Shown piece by piece: positions 44,412 to 56,790 of a stretch of DNA of 64,000 bases. The DNA is taken from contig OU744724.1 of NCBI GenBank assembly GCA_916613615.1, forward strand, positions 22,678,171 through 22,742,170, read 5' to 3'. Source of the stretch: Steromphala cineraria (taxonomy: Eukaryota; Mollusca; Gastropoda; Trochida; Trochidae). A program made the position numbers and the translations under genes. Below the pieces are notes generated by a model. The model was given only the letters and a program-made list of their open reading frames with translations. It was not told where the DNA came from and searched no databases. The stretch's first letter is position 1. Each line of letters opens with the position of its first letter.

Positions 44412-47400
44412 GACATCTGTTTCTTGAAAATTTATAATTTCAACCAAATTAAAAAGTATCAAAGCCTGTTGAGCAACAAAGTCAATGGCTTTTGCTTTGC
44501 AAGGATGAAAAATCTATTTAAAGATCCACATGTAAGTTACCATGTCAATCACTAGAGTTAATGAAAAAGCTTCATCTAGATAATTACACATCATTATTAC
44601 ATTGAGTGGATTTATCATCCAGCCCAGACAAACAGGCTCATCAGTTGTAATTATCTTGTAAGACTGCATTCTCTGTTCTTTGTCAACCTATATAATCATG
44701 ATGTTTATTAAATATTTTTAAAATCTGCACAAGATTCCTTTATATCATAACAATTAGAAAAAGTAAATGATTTATGGAAATATTGTTTTAGTTGGCTATC
44801 ATAAAGTCATTATGATCAATAACATGGAAGTGATTGGCATGCAAAGCTGTTATTTATTTGGAAAGGATTCAAGCGAAACATTTAATCACCGAAAAGACTA
44901 GTTTAGGGATTTCCAGCTAATGAAAGACTTTGAAATTCTCATTGTTGTTAATTCACGCAGTTTGAATTATCTCCAAATAACAACACAGTCAAATCCAGTC
45001 CCCTCTGTTAAACAACTTTAAAGCAAATGTTTGGCCACATAGACATTAAACATGCTTGCATCTTCAACTAGGCTCAACTGTGAAAGAAACTTTGACCAGT
45101 TTTCATCATGAATAGATCTTGATTGATGATAAGATTTCCTCTGCGGTAGTTGATGCCATCACATGCTGTTACTTTCTTTCTTTTTAATTTGTGAGAATGC
45201 TGGAGTTAAAGAAGCCTCAAGCTAAAGTGATGCACAGCAGGATAGTTTCTTCTACCTTTTTCTGTATTTTTCCTTTTTGCTCTTTAAACATTTTTTTAAA
45301 AATAAAATAAAACACCTTTCTTGAAAATTTTACATCTGTCTTTGTAAGACATGTATGCCAAAGAGTTAAGTTTTTTTGCTGACTTGTAACGAGTGTTTTG
45401 TACTGAAAGGTAATCACCTGCTTTACACTCGAACATACAACTAAAATACAGGCTACTCCTGTAAGTTATTTATTATATAATTGATTTTCATACCTTGAGT
45501 GTTTTTACTATTTGGAAGTTGAAGAATTAACCTAGAGTTGTTTAAGAAACAGAGTAGCTTCAACCGTCATGAGTTTTGTTGTAAAGAATAATTTGCCCTG
45601 ATGTTTATCAGTTAAATTTCAAGGCTGAAGAGAGTGATGTTGAAATTAGTTCAGGGTCAAACTGTAATTTTCAAAGGTAGTTTCTAAAGCTACTCTTTTT
45701 CTTTTCAATTTCTTTCTCAATTTCCAAGAACCTTAAGTGTTGACCTATGAGTTATTTAACTATGAATAACCTGTGTGTTTGAATTGTATAGTTTATCATT
45801 TCAGCAATATTTCCCAAATCAAAGTAATTATTCTTTAAAGACCACACAAACTTTACAATGAAGATAGATAAATGACTTTTTAGTAAGAACCTTTTAACTT
45901 GGACAAATGTGCAATATGATATAAAACCATTAATTCATATTCAATTTCCTGCTATCAAAGAGTATGTCATGTTGAGGTTTAATGCAATTTATCATGATCC
46001 AGTTCCTTGTTTGTTCCAAACGACCATGGATTTGTAACACACTCTGAAATAATACCAGCACACACTTACAGATATAAATTGATTTCAATAAAAATGTTAT
46101 GTCCATAATCATATGAGACCAATATCCCAGAAATTCGCAGAAATTAGAGAAGCAAATTGACATTTAGTCTGAATACGTGACAAGCTTTCGAGGGGATGGG
46201 TCATCGGCATTTCTCAAACTGGGAGATATAAACCAACAGGATCACCAGGAAAGCAAGATCTGACAGTTGTTCTTCTGTCCAAATATCCAATATTTACACT
46301 GGGTGTTATCCTGATGAGACCCACACTATCGTGACGGTATATCTCGTCTTCCTCGGCTTATGTTGCCCAGTCTTGTCTGTGTTGATGGATTTCTCTATGT
46401 TGCAACTAATTGCTCCGCTGGGAATAACTATCAAATTTTCAAGCAAATACTTGTAACATTCACTGAAGTTATGGGCTATGTGAGATCCTGTGGCCCTTTA
46501 TTTTGATGATTATGTATAAGATATAACAGGTGATTTATCATTGACAAAAATTGCAACGGGATACTTCGTCATTTTATGAAAATATCTTTTTCTGTAAGGT
46601 ATTTTGTAGTTGGGTTCAACTGAGGTTGCTGTTTGGTGAATGTATTTATGTAGTAGTTCAATCAACCTTTTCTTCAGTAGAAAGGTCTTTGGCCTATGTT
46701 CAAAAGTCATCATAAAAAAGCTTTTGTAGTTGTTGACAGGATATGAAGAGTGAAGAGCTTTCAAGTCCAACACTTTGGAATGATTATGTCACCTGATTGT
46801 GAATAGAGTACTGAAAGGTTAAGTTCAGGTTGTCAATTTAAGTGTTTATAAGACAGTTATACTTTATGTTGGTCAATTATTTGTTCTCCCAAACCAAAAA
46901 TATTTTTACTGATTGCAAATCTATGTTAGAATCAAGATTGCAATTCTTCAGTATGGAAAGTTCATGTGTGGTGATGTACCTTTACAAACACTTCAGTTGC
47001 AAAAATCTTGTTATTCTGTCATTGGGTTGTTAACCAAGATCTGATCATCAAATGCATTAATCTTCTTTTTTTTTCCAGAACAATGAAGACAAATATAATC
47101 TATTTCTTTAAAGAGCAGATTCACACCCAAGAGCTGATTTGATGTTAAAACTGTAACCTTTAAGTATCATAACTGCTTTAGATAACAAACAGTCAGGATA
47201 AAACTCCAATTCCATGAAGATTTCTTTGAAAGTGATAGATGGTGTATTCCGGAGCATCTTGTGCTTTCTATTATAAATCAATGTCTTTTCTATATAAACA
47301 TTCTGTATAGAATCAAACATGTTCTAGAAATCAGATATAAGAACTTATGTAAGTGCATTGGGTGTACATTTCTTTCTGGTGATTTATGATATTAAACAAG

Positions 47401-48810
47401 GTGAAATATGCAGGAAGTGGTTATCATGAATAACATATACAAGGGTTTAAAATAAATTCAAAAACTCAGAAAAAGGATATAATCTGTCAAACATAGAAGT
47501 AATATTTACTTAAAGTTCACATAACCACAAACATATTTAAATGTTTTCTTTAAGTTATATTTAAGTCTTTTTACAATATTTTGTAGTGCGTCAAAGGTCG
47601 CTACTCAAACATGTTCAGTTTGGTAATGAAAGCTGTTTTGAATGCCACTTTTGATGGACCACTTTTTGTGACGTCATAAACAGAATCAGCCCCGTTATCT
47701 ACATATATACATCTATCGCAACAATACCACAGAAAATATTTTTTTAAAAGATTTTCAGAAAATGATTGCAATATAGAAATGGGGAACAATACCCATCCGT
47801 AGATCACATTACTATAAAAACTATGTCATTTAAAACATTCAGACAGTTCAAGACAATATACCGGTAAGCTTATGAGAAGCCTGTAGGTTGTTCATCTCTT
47901 CTTTTCTTCATCTCTTCATCAAAATGCCTCTGAAAGGAGATAACATAATTAAGAAGTAAGGACTCTTGGACTTTATTTGTTGTTTCTAAATGAAACATTG
48001 TTAAGGACAACTGTAATGTACACATATTTATAAAAGTACATGTAACCTAGGAAATATTTCATTTTTATTAAGCTAAATGTGTCTATTACCTTTGCTATGA
48101 ACATGAATATAGGCTATTTATGAACAATAAATGTACTATAATGATGTAGATGAGAATCTAAGATGATTCTCAGATTGCCTATTTGATGTTCTCTTCTCAA
48201 TGGGCAGTAGACGAGGGGTCTCACAAAGACCAACAACTCGATGTAGATGGAGATATTCTCTGAAATTGATCAGTAAATGTATTCAGATAGAGAGATTTTC
48301 TTCCATTTCCATATATTCACTAAAGCCGACTTGTAAATGGAAAAACACTTTTTTGTTATAGAAAGAGACATATTATTCTTCAGTACTATTTGTTTTACAA
48401 CATTTTCTTGACAATATGATTATGTTTTATTGTTTGTAATCAGACAGTACATAAGTTGATATTGCAAAATTTCCATTTTTTATATCTTGATATTTACTAA
48501 TCAGTTGTGACTCACAATATTTTTTATGAGGAAATCAGAAAACATAATAGCAATTCATGAATATTATTGGTTTTGACTGTATTTTCTGTAATTTACTGTG
48601 AAGTATATTGAAGAAGAGGCTTCTTTATGATCAACTACTTGTATTTTATATCTACCATGATTTCTTGCCATTCTTCTCCAATATTATGAGAAAAATCATG
48701 TTTCAGTGGGATGATATTGTGTGGGTTGCCCTTGATATTATTTACATTTTTTTTCTCATTTGTATCTTGCGTTAACACTAATGTAAAAATCATAAATTTC
48801 ATAAAATTCA
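44412..48810 (+). repeat. Tandem array unit 5 (short type, last, incomplete)
   Basis: Same layout as unit 3: conserved block at about 46095-46525, then the TTTGTAGTGCGTCAAAGGTC replacement at about 47580. Similarity to the other units stops at about 48810, just after CTTGCGTTAACACTAATGTA, so the last ~250 bp of a unit are missing. It carries no large insertion. Confidence 0.9.
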
Positions 48811-50211
48811 GGAACTCGATCCTCATGAAGTTTTATAGGGTTATGAAGTATAAGAGGATTTAGCACATATAGAACAAATCATATCTTTAGATGTTCTCAG
48901 ATTAGATAACCACTCCCAAAATGTTTTTGATAAATATGATAAAAGAGCTGGGAGCCCGTGAACATCAGTTCACAGGGAACTTTCAATCCCCCTTCTTCTA
49001 TCAAGTGTCTATTTTGTTATCTGTTATTTTTCGGTCATCATTCACACCACTTTTATAAGCGCCCACCCAAGTCAATTTTTTAAGCGCCCTTGGTGCTTAT
49101 TAGGTCAAATACGGTATTTATTTCTCACCCAATGAAGATATCTCTGTTTAATAAGCATACTTCATGTGAGGATTTAACAATACACATATTATTAATAGAT
49201 AAACATCCTAATAATTCACCAATGTTTTTAGTCTATGAATAGTTTTGCGTTAGGCCACCTTTATGGTTAGTAAATAAATAAGTTAGTATGTAGGCTACAG
49301 TTTTTGATCACATCCTCTAGCCCAGGGGAATAGGAAAATGACCAGGCATAAGGAAAACTGTATTATTAATTATCTGTCATTGCTGTGTGCTCTCCCAGCC
49401 GAAAGGACCCCAAGCTTATTTACCTCAAAATTGCTTTTCTGAGTTTAATTTGGTTTGCGAAAGAGATTGTCAAACACAAACTAATAACTAGGGCTTGCAA
49501 CTGATAAGTTACTATATTGCAAAGAAAACATTGTATTTGTTGTAGTTATAGTGTGAGAAACAGTAGGGAAGTCAATAAAGGTTTGACATTTTTCAAGTTA
49601 TTTGATAAAAAGATATGATTAGGAAGGTGCTGAATCACATTTCACATTACATATTTTTTATATGCTTCTCCCAAAAATATAAAGAACATTTTTATGATGT
49701 CCCTTATGTACTTTATAAATAAGCGCATTGTTAAAGTTATTTATTTCACCGTAGATATATTGTATATAACTTAGAAAGATGCAGTTTTTGTACCGAGCTC
49801 TGATGTTTGACACGAAGCAGGGTTCAAAAATAAAAGTCACATTATGTCTATTGGTTCAGTTTAAAAACATGCAGTTTGTCTTTAGTGACTTTATTGCTTT
49901 GAAAGTGAAAGCCCTGGTAATTAATAAACTTGATAAAGATATTCATTAGAAAAAAATTATCAAAATGCCACAGTTCCAAAATTGATTAAATTTTCCAAAA
50001 CAATTTTGAAATTCAGTAACCTCCATCAGATATGTGGGTATAGGACAAAACTTCAAACAATTTAATTCACTTTGAGCAGCAGACAAATGATAGATAGAGC
50101 ACATGTGCACATATAACTTTTATATTACAATGATCATTTCAACACAAGTTACCATAATTCCCTGTCTATGATGACAAAACCATTTATCCTACCTCATGTA
50201 AGAATCTCGAT
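48811..50211. other. Non-coding DNA downstream of the array
   Basis: No gene seen. 49050-49120 holds TAAGCGCCC twice and TTAGGTCAAATACGGTA, which read on the minus strand starts TACCGTATTTGACC and resembles the end of the TA-flanked element at 15520. It is probably one end of a related element; the other end is not evident. Confidence 0.45.
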
Positions 50212-50570
50212 CTCTGATTGGTCCACATGACCCTGAATAAATACTGATATCACCCTCTTGAGCGGGATAATAAATCATTTATACCCCGCCACATAAAAAG
50301 CATAAAAAAAGCATGCAGATTGAGCGTCTTGAAATGTACAATGTATGTTACCTCGAACACATGATCAAGCTGGTTACTTTTGATCAACCGATATGTAGCT
50401 TCGAACAAACTATAGTAAAATGAGTTACGAAGTTACTCTTTAATTTTATATTATATGAGTTTTGTTTAATATTTCGGAGGATATTTCGTTATACCATTCA
50501 GAGGCGCATAACACCAAGCTCGAGACGGATATCTCCCCGTGTACCCCGCCTCTGAATGGTATAACTTATA
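50212..50570 (+). mobile_element. Foldback element with 3' hairpin (copy 2)
   Basis: Collinear with 14324-14683 from CTCTGATTGGTCCACATGAC to the hairpin. The arms TTATACCATTCAGAGGC (50489-50505) and GCCTCTGAATGGTATAA (50548-50564) are identical to those of copy 1, but the loop is copy 1's loop reverse-complemented (GGATATCTCCCCGTGTACCC here). Confidence 0.85.
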
Positions 50571-53500
50571 TTGTCTTGACATAACTGTAGCAGGCCATTG
50601 CTAGGAGAGCAGGCTTTTTAAAGAATGTTAAATTTCCATTGGATTTGAATGGAATAAAATCAGTAATAAGGAAATTATTTTATAAAAAATGTTTCATACA
50701 ACTTTTACGAAAGTTGTACTTGTTTTGTGAAAATCATTTGACACAACTCTTTGGATATATTCTCTTTCAATAAAGCAATCATCTAAGATTTATGTTGAAT
50801 GTATATATATGTAGCAACTATGGTGAGAAAATATTTAATTTAAATGATCATTTTATCTTACATGGGACTATGGCCTACAAAAAGAAATACAACTTTTGAT
50901 TGGTGAAAATGTAAAAACAGAGCAAAAATTAACAATTCAATATTTGGGATCACACTATTTATAATACTACAAGTACTTATACTTTATCCTGAATACCTTG
51001 CTGGATTTGAACCCAGCCCTCAGAGTCAGATAACAGGACTGGCACTGACCATATCGGCAGCCAACAAACTGGAACATTTCTCAATCCACGACTGGCAGAT
51101 GAAAGAATATCTGGAGATAAAGGGCTTTCTAAATTGGAGAACTGGTGCAGAATTCTTTTATTGAATAAATAGGATTTGCTTTAATCGAAAACAAAAGTTC
51201 TTAAAAATAAATGCTGTTGATTTCTAGAGAAAAGCTTTTGCAATGCTTTTTTGGAATGAATAAGATTTGTTTTGATGAAAATATATAAACTTTTATTCCA
51301 CTTGAAGAGAATACATTGGAGTTAAGTGAGTTACATTTTGTACAGATCATAGGGGACATTGACATACGATATGATAAACGTGATACATGCTATAAATGCG
51401 ATAAGTGTGATACAGTCTCTGTTTTACATGTTGTGACATTATGTAGCCACAGTCAGGCTGTACAGCCTTCCAACCACCACTCTTGAGTAGTCTAAGGAAG
51501 AACATGTGTGCATAAAATCCCTGAACAGTCATGGTACACATTGTAGATTCTTTGTTTTTTATGTTTACAAATACTCACCTGCAGTTTTTACATACGGTAT
51601 ATAGTAATTGGTTCTAAACATAAACTAAAAATATATGTTTCGTTATTTTTTATATAGATAGATAATTTGTTCACAATTATATACATCCAGATGGAGAACA
51701 TATGAAAAGTTTGATCTAATTTCTAGAGAACACTTTTCTATTTCTAATAGCTTCTTCCCATGCTTGTTCATATATTTTAATTAAAATAGTAGAGTTTGAA
51801 ATAGTTTTTGTGAAGTTTAACAAAATTAGAAATATATATAAATATTACTTTTATCATTCTTTGCTTATTATTCTCCTCGAACTTGAAGTGCTGGCATAGC
51901 TTTACAGTGCTTGTTATTTTCATTTCCTATCAATTCATTTCATAAAAGAAACTATGACAATTTGGTAACTGTATATGATGATTGTATATAAAATTTATTT
52001 ACTGCAGTTATGAGGTTCTAAATATCCTGTGCTCTGTTTCACTGGTTTATGATCTACACTTTGATATTTCCTGTTTCTCGTAAAATTAAGTATCAAGTTT
52101 AAAAATGAATGGAGTCGTGCTGAACATTTATTTCATTTATTTGAAAGTTCATGAATACTTATAGTTATGTTTTTTTGCCAACATTCCAATGTTTGAGAAG
52201 CATTATTTAACTTTAAATGTTGTGTAGTTTGAGAATATGTATAAGGCAAAGAAAGATTTCATTTGATGTCTTAATAATTAAGTAATTCCCTTTCAAATCT
52301 GTTAGCAACAAAACAAGCAGTGGTTTGTATTAACTTAAATGTTGTTTTCCTCAGGGACTATTTATGCATGTTTATTTATTCGTTAAGGTTTCTATTTTAT
52401 AAGTTTAGTATGCTTGATTGAAATTCTTTAAGTTTTCTAATTCTGTGTCTGCTGACATAACTCTGTAAACAATAATTGATAAAGTAAATAATTATTTACT
52501 AAAGCCCTCAAGTGTATTGTGTTCAAGGATGAAAAAGCTTTTGATCAATCTATGGGTTTTTTCATTTGAAACAGGTAACCATCACAGGTCTAAGAAATTG
52601 ATAAGTTATATTATATATATGTTCAAGGGTGACAATATATACACTAATTAAAATTGTGCATTATTCATGGACTTGGATTCTCAAGCACTGGTCAAGGTTG
52701 AACCCACGACCAGCAAGGACAATATGCTTTTAGGAGAATACAACCGGTTACTTAAAAGACAAAATTAGAATGCTATTGTATTATGCCCGGTACTGCTTCG
52801 TGGTGGACAAAGGTGCGTTCAAATTATGTGACTTTGATTGACACGACAAGCATCTTAGCTCAAGAGTGTTAGGAAGGCGAGTCACTCATCTAACATAAAC
52901 CCACTCAAGCTTGCTGAACTTTTACTGATTGTGCATGGTCAACCCAAGTTTGCACTGGAGCATGTATGTTCTTGACTTAAATTTAGTCTCAGAAGTGTTT
53001 TTTTTCAATATTGACAACGTTTTAAAGAAATAATGTGTTATAATTGGAGCCCAGAAGATGCTTTAACTCAGTTGAGCAACCTAGACCTGCTGTACTTTTC
53101 TAGACTGGGTTGGTCGAATGGGAGATGCCTGATTGGAGGCTATCAAAGTTAGTTTTGCAATCAGCAACGCTGTTCTTAAATCTTCATTTTGGCTACTAAA
53201 TGATGGCAAAAGCATTGTGATATGAACCACCCTTTCCATGCGAGAAGCGTTGTCATTTGCTTTAGAAATTCAAATGAATTGATGTGCAAATTTGTCTGCT
53301 AGGGGAAACTGCCAGAACCCACAGATTTTGGCTGATTATAACAGAGGCTGTATCAACATTTCATGACTTGATCTGCCTCTGTGGGGAGAGAATGCCTACC
53401 AGTAAGTTCATCTGGATAGTATATGACTGTCTCAAATCTGTCAAAAATGTTTAAGACGTCGTAGCAAATGTTCTTACTGTATTTTCTCATGAATAATGAT

Positions 53501-53691
53501 GTGCTTTGACCTTGATTGTTGTTGTTAAAACTAGCTGTAATGATTACGTCGCATAAGTCCTACATTACATCTAGAAACTTATCCACCAAGTCTGTGTCGA
53601 GCAAGCATTACAGTTAGTTTGAACTAAATTGATCCTTGATGGGTTTTGTATTGTCATTGCATGACGCTTGTTCAACTGATACATTGAAAAC
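50571..53691. other. Non-coding DNA with a tRNA-like relic
   Basis: No gene is recognised. On the minus strand, 50999-51063 reads ATATGGTCAGTGCCAG .. GGGTTCAAATCC, resembling A and B boxes of a degenerate tRNA-derived SINE head. A second weak B-box-like GGGTTCAACC (minus strand) is at about 52692. The rest is AT-rich with small minus-strand frames that I do not believe. Confidence 0.35.
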
Positions 53692-53837
53692 TACAGTAGA
53701 ACTCAGATATAACGAACTCCAAGGGACCAAAGAATTTAGTTTGCTATAACCGGTGTTCGCTATACGCATATAATTTTAATGATATTTTATAGGGACGGGA
53801 CTTGAATTTTTTTTCGCTATATCCGTGTTCTACTGTA
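53692..53837. mobile_element. 146-bp pogo/Tc1-like MITE
   Basis: The ends TACAGTAGAACTCAGATATA and, reversed, TACAGTAGAACACGGATATA form a ~24-bp TIR starting and ending with TA. CAGTAGAAC..CGGATATAACGAA is the kind of end seen in pogo/Tigger MITEs, which duplicate TA. No coding capacity. Confidence 0.8.
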
Positions 53838-55922
53838 CTTTTGTCATTTCATGATAGACTTTTTATCTAATTACCTAACAAATTGTTGTTAGATATGTTT
53901 TAGATAAATTTCATAAAACCTCATTATCTGCATGTTTATATGCATTAGATTAGAGGTTTGTAGATAAAGATTTTTCATAATTGACCTTGCCATAATATAA
54001 AGTTCACCTACATTTCCATTAAATGGAAAAGTGAATGATTATAGTAGATCCTTGTAATTATAGCCTAAGGCATGTCCATACTCTATTTCTGTATAAGATC
54101 CTAATGGTGGTATATCACACTTTAGAAATGTGATAGAATATCATTATGCCTGGAGATAGTTCAAGTTTTATCAGAAAACATGTTACTTGAGCATCATATT
54201 CTTCTGCATATAATAAGGTTATCACCTTAGTGTGTTTAAATCCTGATTTTATGGGAGACGCCATCATGTCAAAACCTTTTGAATATTAAATATTTAAAAA
54301 TTTATCATGAAATCATATGAATTCTTTTTTTAAAAAAATTCAGGGATTAAAAAGTATACATTTTTAAAAGGGGTAGTCTTTCTTTGCATTTTAATTCTAC
54401 CATTGAAATACAGATATAAACATAGTTTCTAATGGACTTTGTATTGATTCAGTTTATATCTACAGGGAAAGTTTTAAAGGGAACTCTGTTAAATCAGAGA
54501 TGTAGTGTTATGGTAACATTTGCAAGACCAAAATACTTAAACAAGTTTGAAGTTGTAACTTTTTAAATTGAAACTCAATATTTTTAAAACAGAACCATAA
54601 ACAAATTTGAGATATATTATGTTAATGAATACAGTAGCAAAGCCTTGACATTTTCAAAACTATTTAACCATGAATGCTTGGTTTTTTTTAATCAGATTTA
54701 TACAATTTTTTGCCTGTTGACAACCAGAGACAGTTTCTAGTGCAATATGTCCAAATACATATATTCTTTAATTGTTAATCTCTTACATATTCTTGTGCAC
54801 AGCTGTTTTGTCTGCAGTAGAGAACTGTTCTACACGCAGCAAGGCTTTGGTGCAATGCTACATTGAATTTCAGCGCAGTACCACCCATGGTTCATTAGTT
54901 CAAGTGGATACTCGCAGGTTTCAACACAATGCATAGCCACAATAGTGTTGCAGGCTTTCTCCCTGCAAAATATACTATCAGCAGTGATATAAGTGAAATA
55001 CTCTTGGAGGTGGTGTTCAACCCCAAATTATGAACTCGCAGCATCTCCACTAGATACAGATACTTGTATATTGAACTTGAAATAGCTAGTACATTGACAA
55101 CTGAGTAACTGTAGACATTTGAATTATGATAAACTTTGACAGACATATATATCCTTGACATCCCCGCATCCTGATATGGTCAACATGTTGAAACTGCTTT
55201 GCACTATTTTTTCACATGCCACATGTATATATAGAATTAAGAGAGCAATGGTTGTTCTAGTTACCGTACAAGGATTTACTATCAACACATGCAGTTCTGT
55301 ACTGGGGTCATGCAATTGAACATGAACTATGCTCTAAGCACAATATTGAAGTCTAATCATTAATACATTATGAAAACTGATCTTTTTGAAATCTCAATAG
55401 AAATTTTTATAAAAATGATGACTTCTAAGCGAACAGAATAATATTCATGCATTGTCTATTTTTTTGGAGCTGACGTGTAAATGGGACATGGGTCACTCAT
55501 ACATTGATTTGTTACTCATATTCAATGGTTCTGGACCAGAACTTGGTTTAAACACATTTATTACGTCATTAATTTAATTACAAGTTGAAGGGGATTGGTC
55601 AATAAAACACAAAAATCAGCGACCTGAGATCAATCACGCACCTAATGACCTTATGTGTGCTTCATCACAGCTTATTGACCAGACTATTCATGTATATACC
55701 GATATTCATGAATAAAATATTTATAAATCTCATCTCAATACAGTTTTTCCTGCAGCTTCATTCTAAATCAAGTATAGAGGCTAGAAGTTAACATGCACTT
55801 ACAACTATTATGCACTTAGAGACAAATATAGAGGATTTTTTCAACAAAGAAGTACAATTGCCGGAAGAGCAAAACTACTTATGTCAGGAAATCCTCATCT
55901 GCCCCAACTTTTGATATTCCGG
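53838..55922. other. Non-coding DNA
   Basis: Nothing recognised on either strand. The minus-strand frames 54895-55161 and 55124-55315 overlap in different phases and have no domain-like features. Confidence 0.45.
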
Positions 55923-56105
55923 GTTGATGGTCTAACTGTCTAGTTGATGGTCTAACTGTCTAGTTGATGGTCTAACTGTCTAGTTGATGGTCCAACTGTC
56001 TAGTTGATGGTCCAACTGTCTAGTTGATGGTCCAACTGTCTAGTTGATGGTCCAACTGTCTAGTTGATGGTCCAACTGTCTAGTTGATGGTCTAACTGTC
56101 TAGTT
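55923..56105 (+). repeat. 20-bp minisatellite, 9 copies
   Basis: Unit TAGTTGATGGTCTAACTGTC, perfect except for one T/C site (GGTCTAAC or GGTCCAAC). The variants come in the order T,T,T,C,C,C,C,C,T. Confidence 0.95.
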
Positions 56106-56324
56106 AAACAGGGAATTAACTCGAGGCAGAAGAAATCCAAAGTCCATATGCACACATTTATTTACAGGAATGACTTGCATAACAACATTTATCACAAGAA
56201 CTGTTATATGACAGAATGTCATGAAGTAACAATTTTTTATGAAGTAACAGTTTGTTATTTAGTTTGGTGTCAATATTGGTTTGACTTAAAGTGGAAGTAA
56301 ATACTCAAATTTTTATTAAACTTT

Positions 56325-56480
56325 TAGAGGAGCACAGTGGTGTTGTGGTTAAAGCGGATTCAAATCCCAATGGAGACACCAAAACACTTGTGACCTGGAT
56401 CTTATAATTTTTGTGTGTCCTTGAACAAGACACTTCATCCACATTGCACTCTTTCCACCCAGCTGTTTATATCAACACCT
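56325..56480 (+). mobile_element. tRNA-derived SINE with conserved central domain
   Basis: GAGCACAGTGGTGTTGTGGTTA (A-box-like) and GGATTCAAATCCC (B box) form a tRNA-like head. TGTCCTTGAACAAGACACTT followed by CATCCACATTGC matches the central domain shared by V-type/Meta-type SINEs of animals. The spacer and tail are diverged. The family assignment is from memory of that domain. Confidence 0.7.
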
Positions 56481-56522
56481 GGAAACATAATTAAGCTTAT
56501 AGATTTTCAAAAATAATTGTTA

Positions 56523-56790
56523 ACTCATCTGGCCTGTAAGGCCCGATGGGCTTATGGCATGGCATGGTGTCCGGCGTCCGTCCTTTCAATCGTCCGTCCG
56601 TAAACTTTGTGGAATTTCGACTTCTTCTCCAGAACCATAAGGCCTAGAAAGCTCAAACTTGGTGTACAGACTCCTTGGCTAGTGGGAATATAAATTGTAG
56701 CTTTGGTGGCACTGTGACCCCTACTAAGAGGGGAACCACATTATCCAAACCCTAAAGCAAAATCAAATGGCTCTGTTTTTACTTGCTACT
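56523..56790 (+). repeat. Bivalve-type GTCCGTCCG repeat
   Basis: CTCATCTGGCCTGTAAGGCC, GATGGGCTTATGGCATGG, GTCCGGCGTCCGTCC, then TTCGACTTCTTCTCCAGAAC and CAGACTCCTTGGC, in the same order as at 3196-3600, ending about CAAATGGCTCTGTTTTT. Confidence 0.75.

Noticed and set aside
45930..46163. Minus-strand hydrophobic frame (also 28575-28787) as a membrane peptide gene
   Set aside because: Units 1 and 2 break the frame by indels within 25-60 codons; no start context or domain supports it.
10450..48810. Array as an rDNA, histone or tRNA gene cluster
   Set aside because: No rRNA core sequences, histone-like frames or tRNA cloverleaves appear in any unit; composition is uniformly AT-rich.
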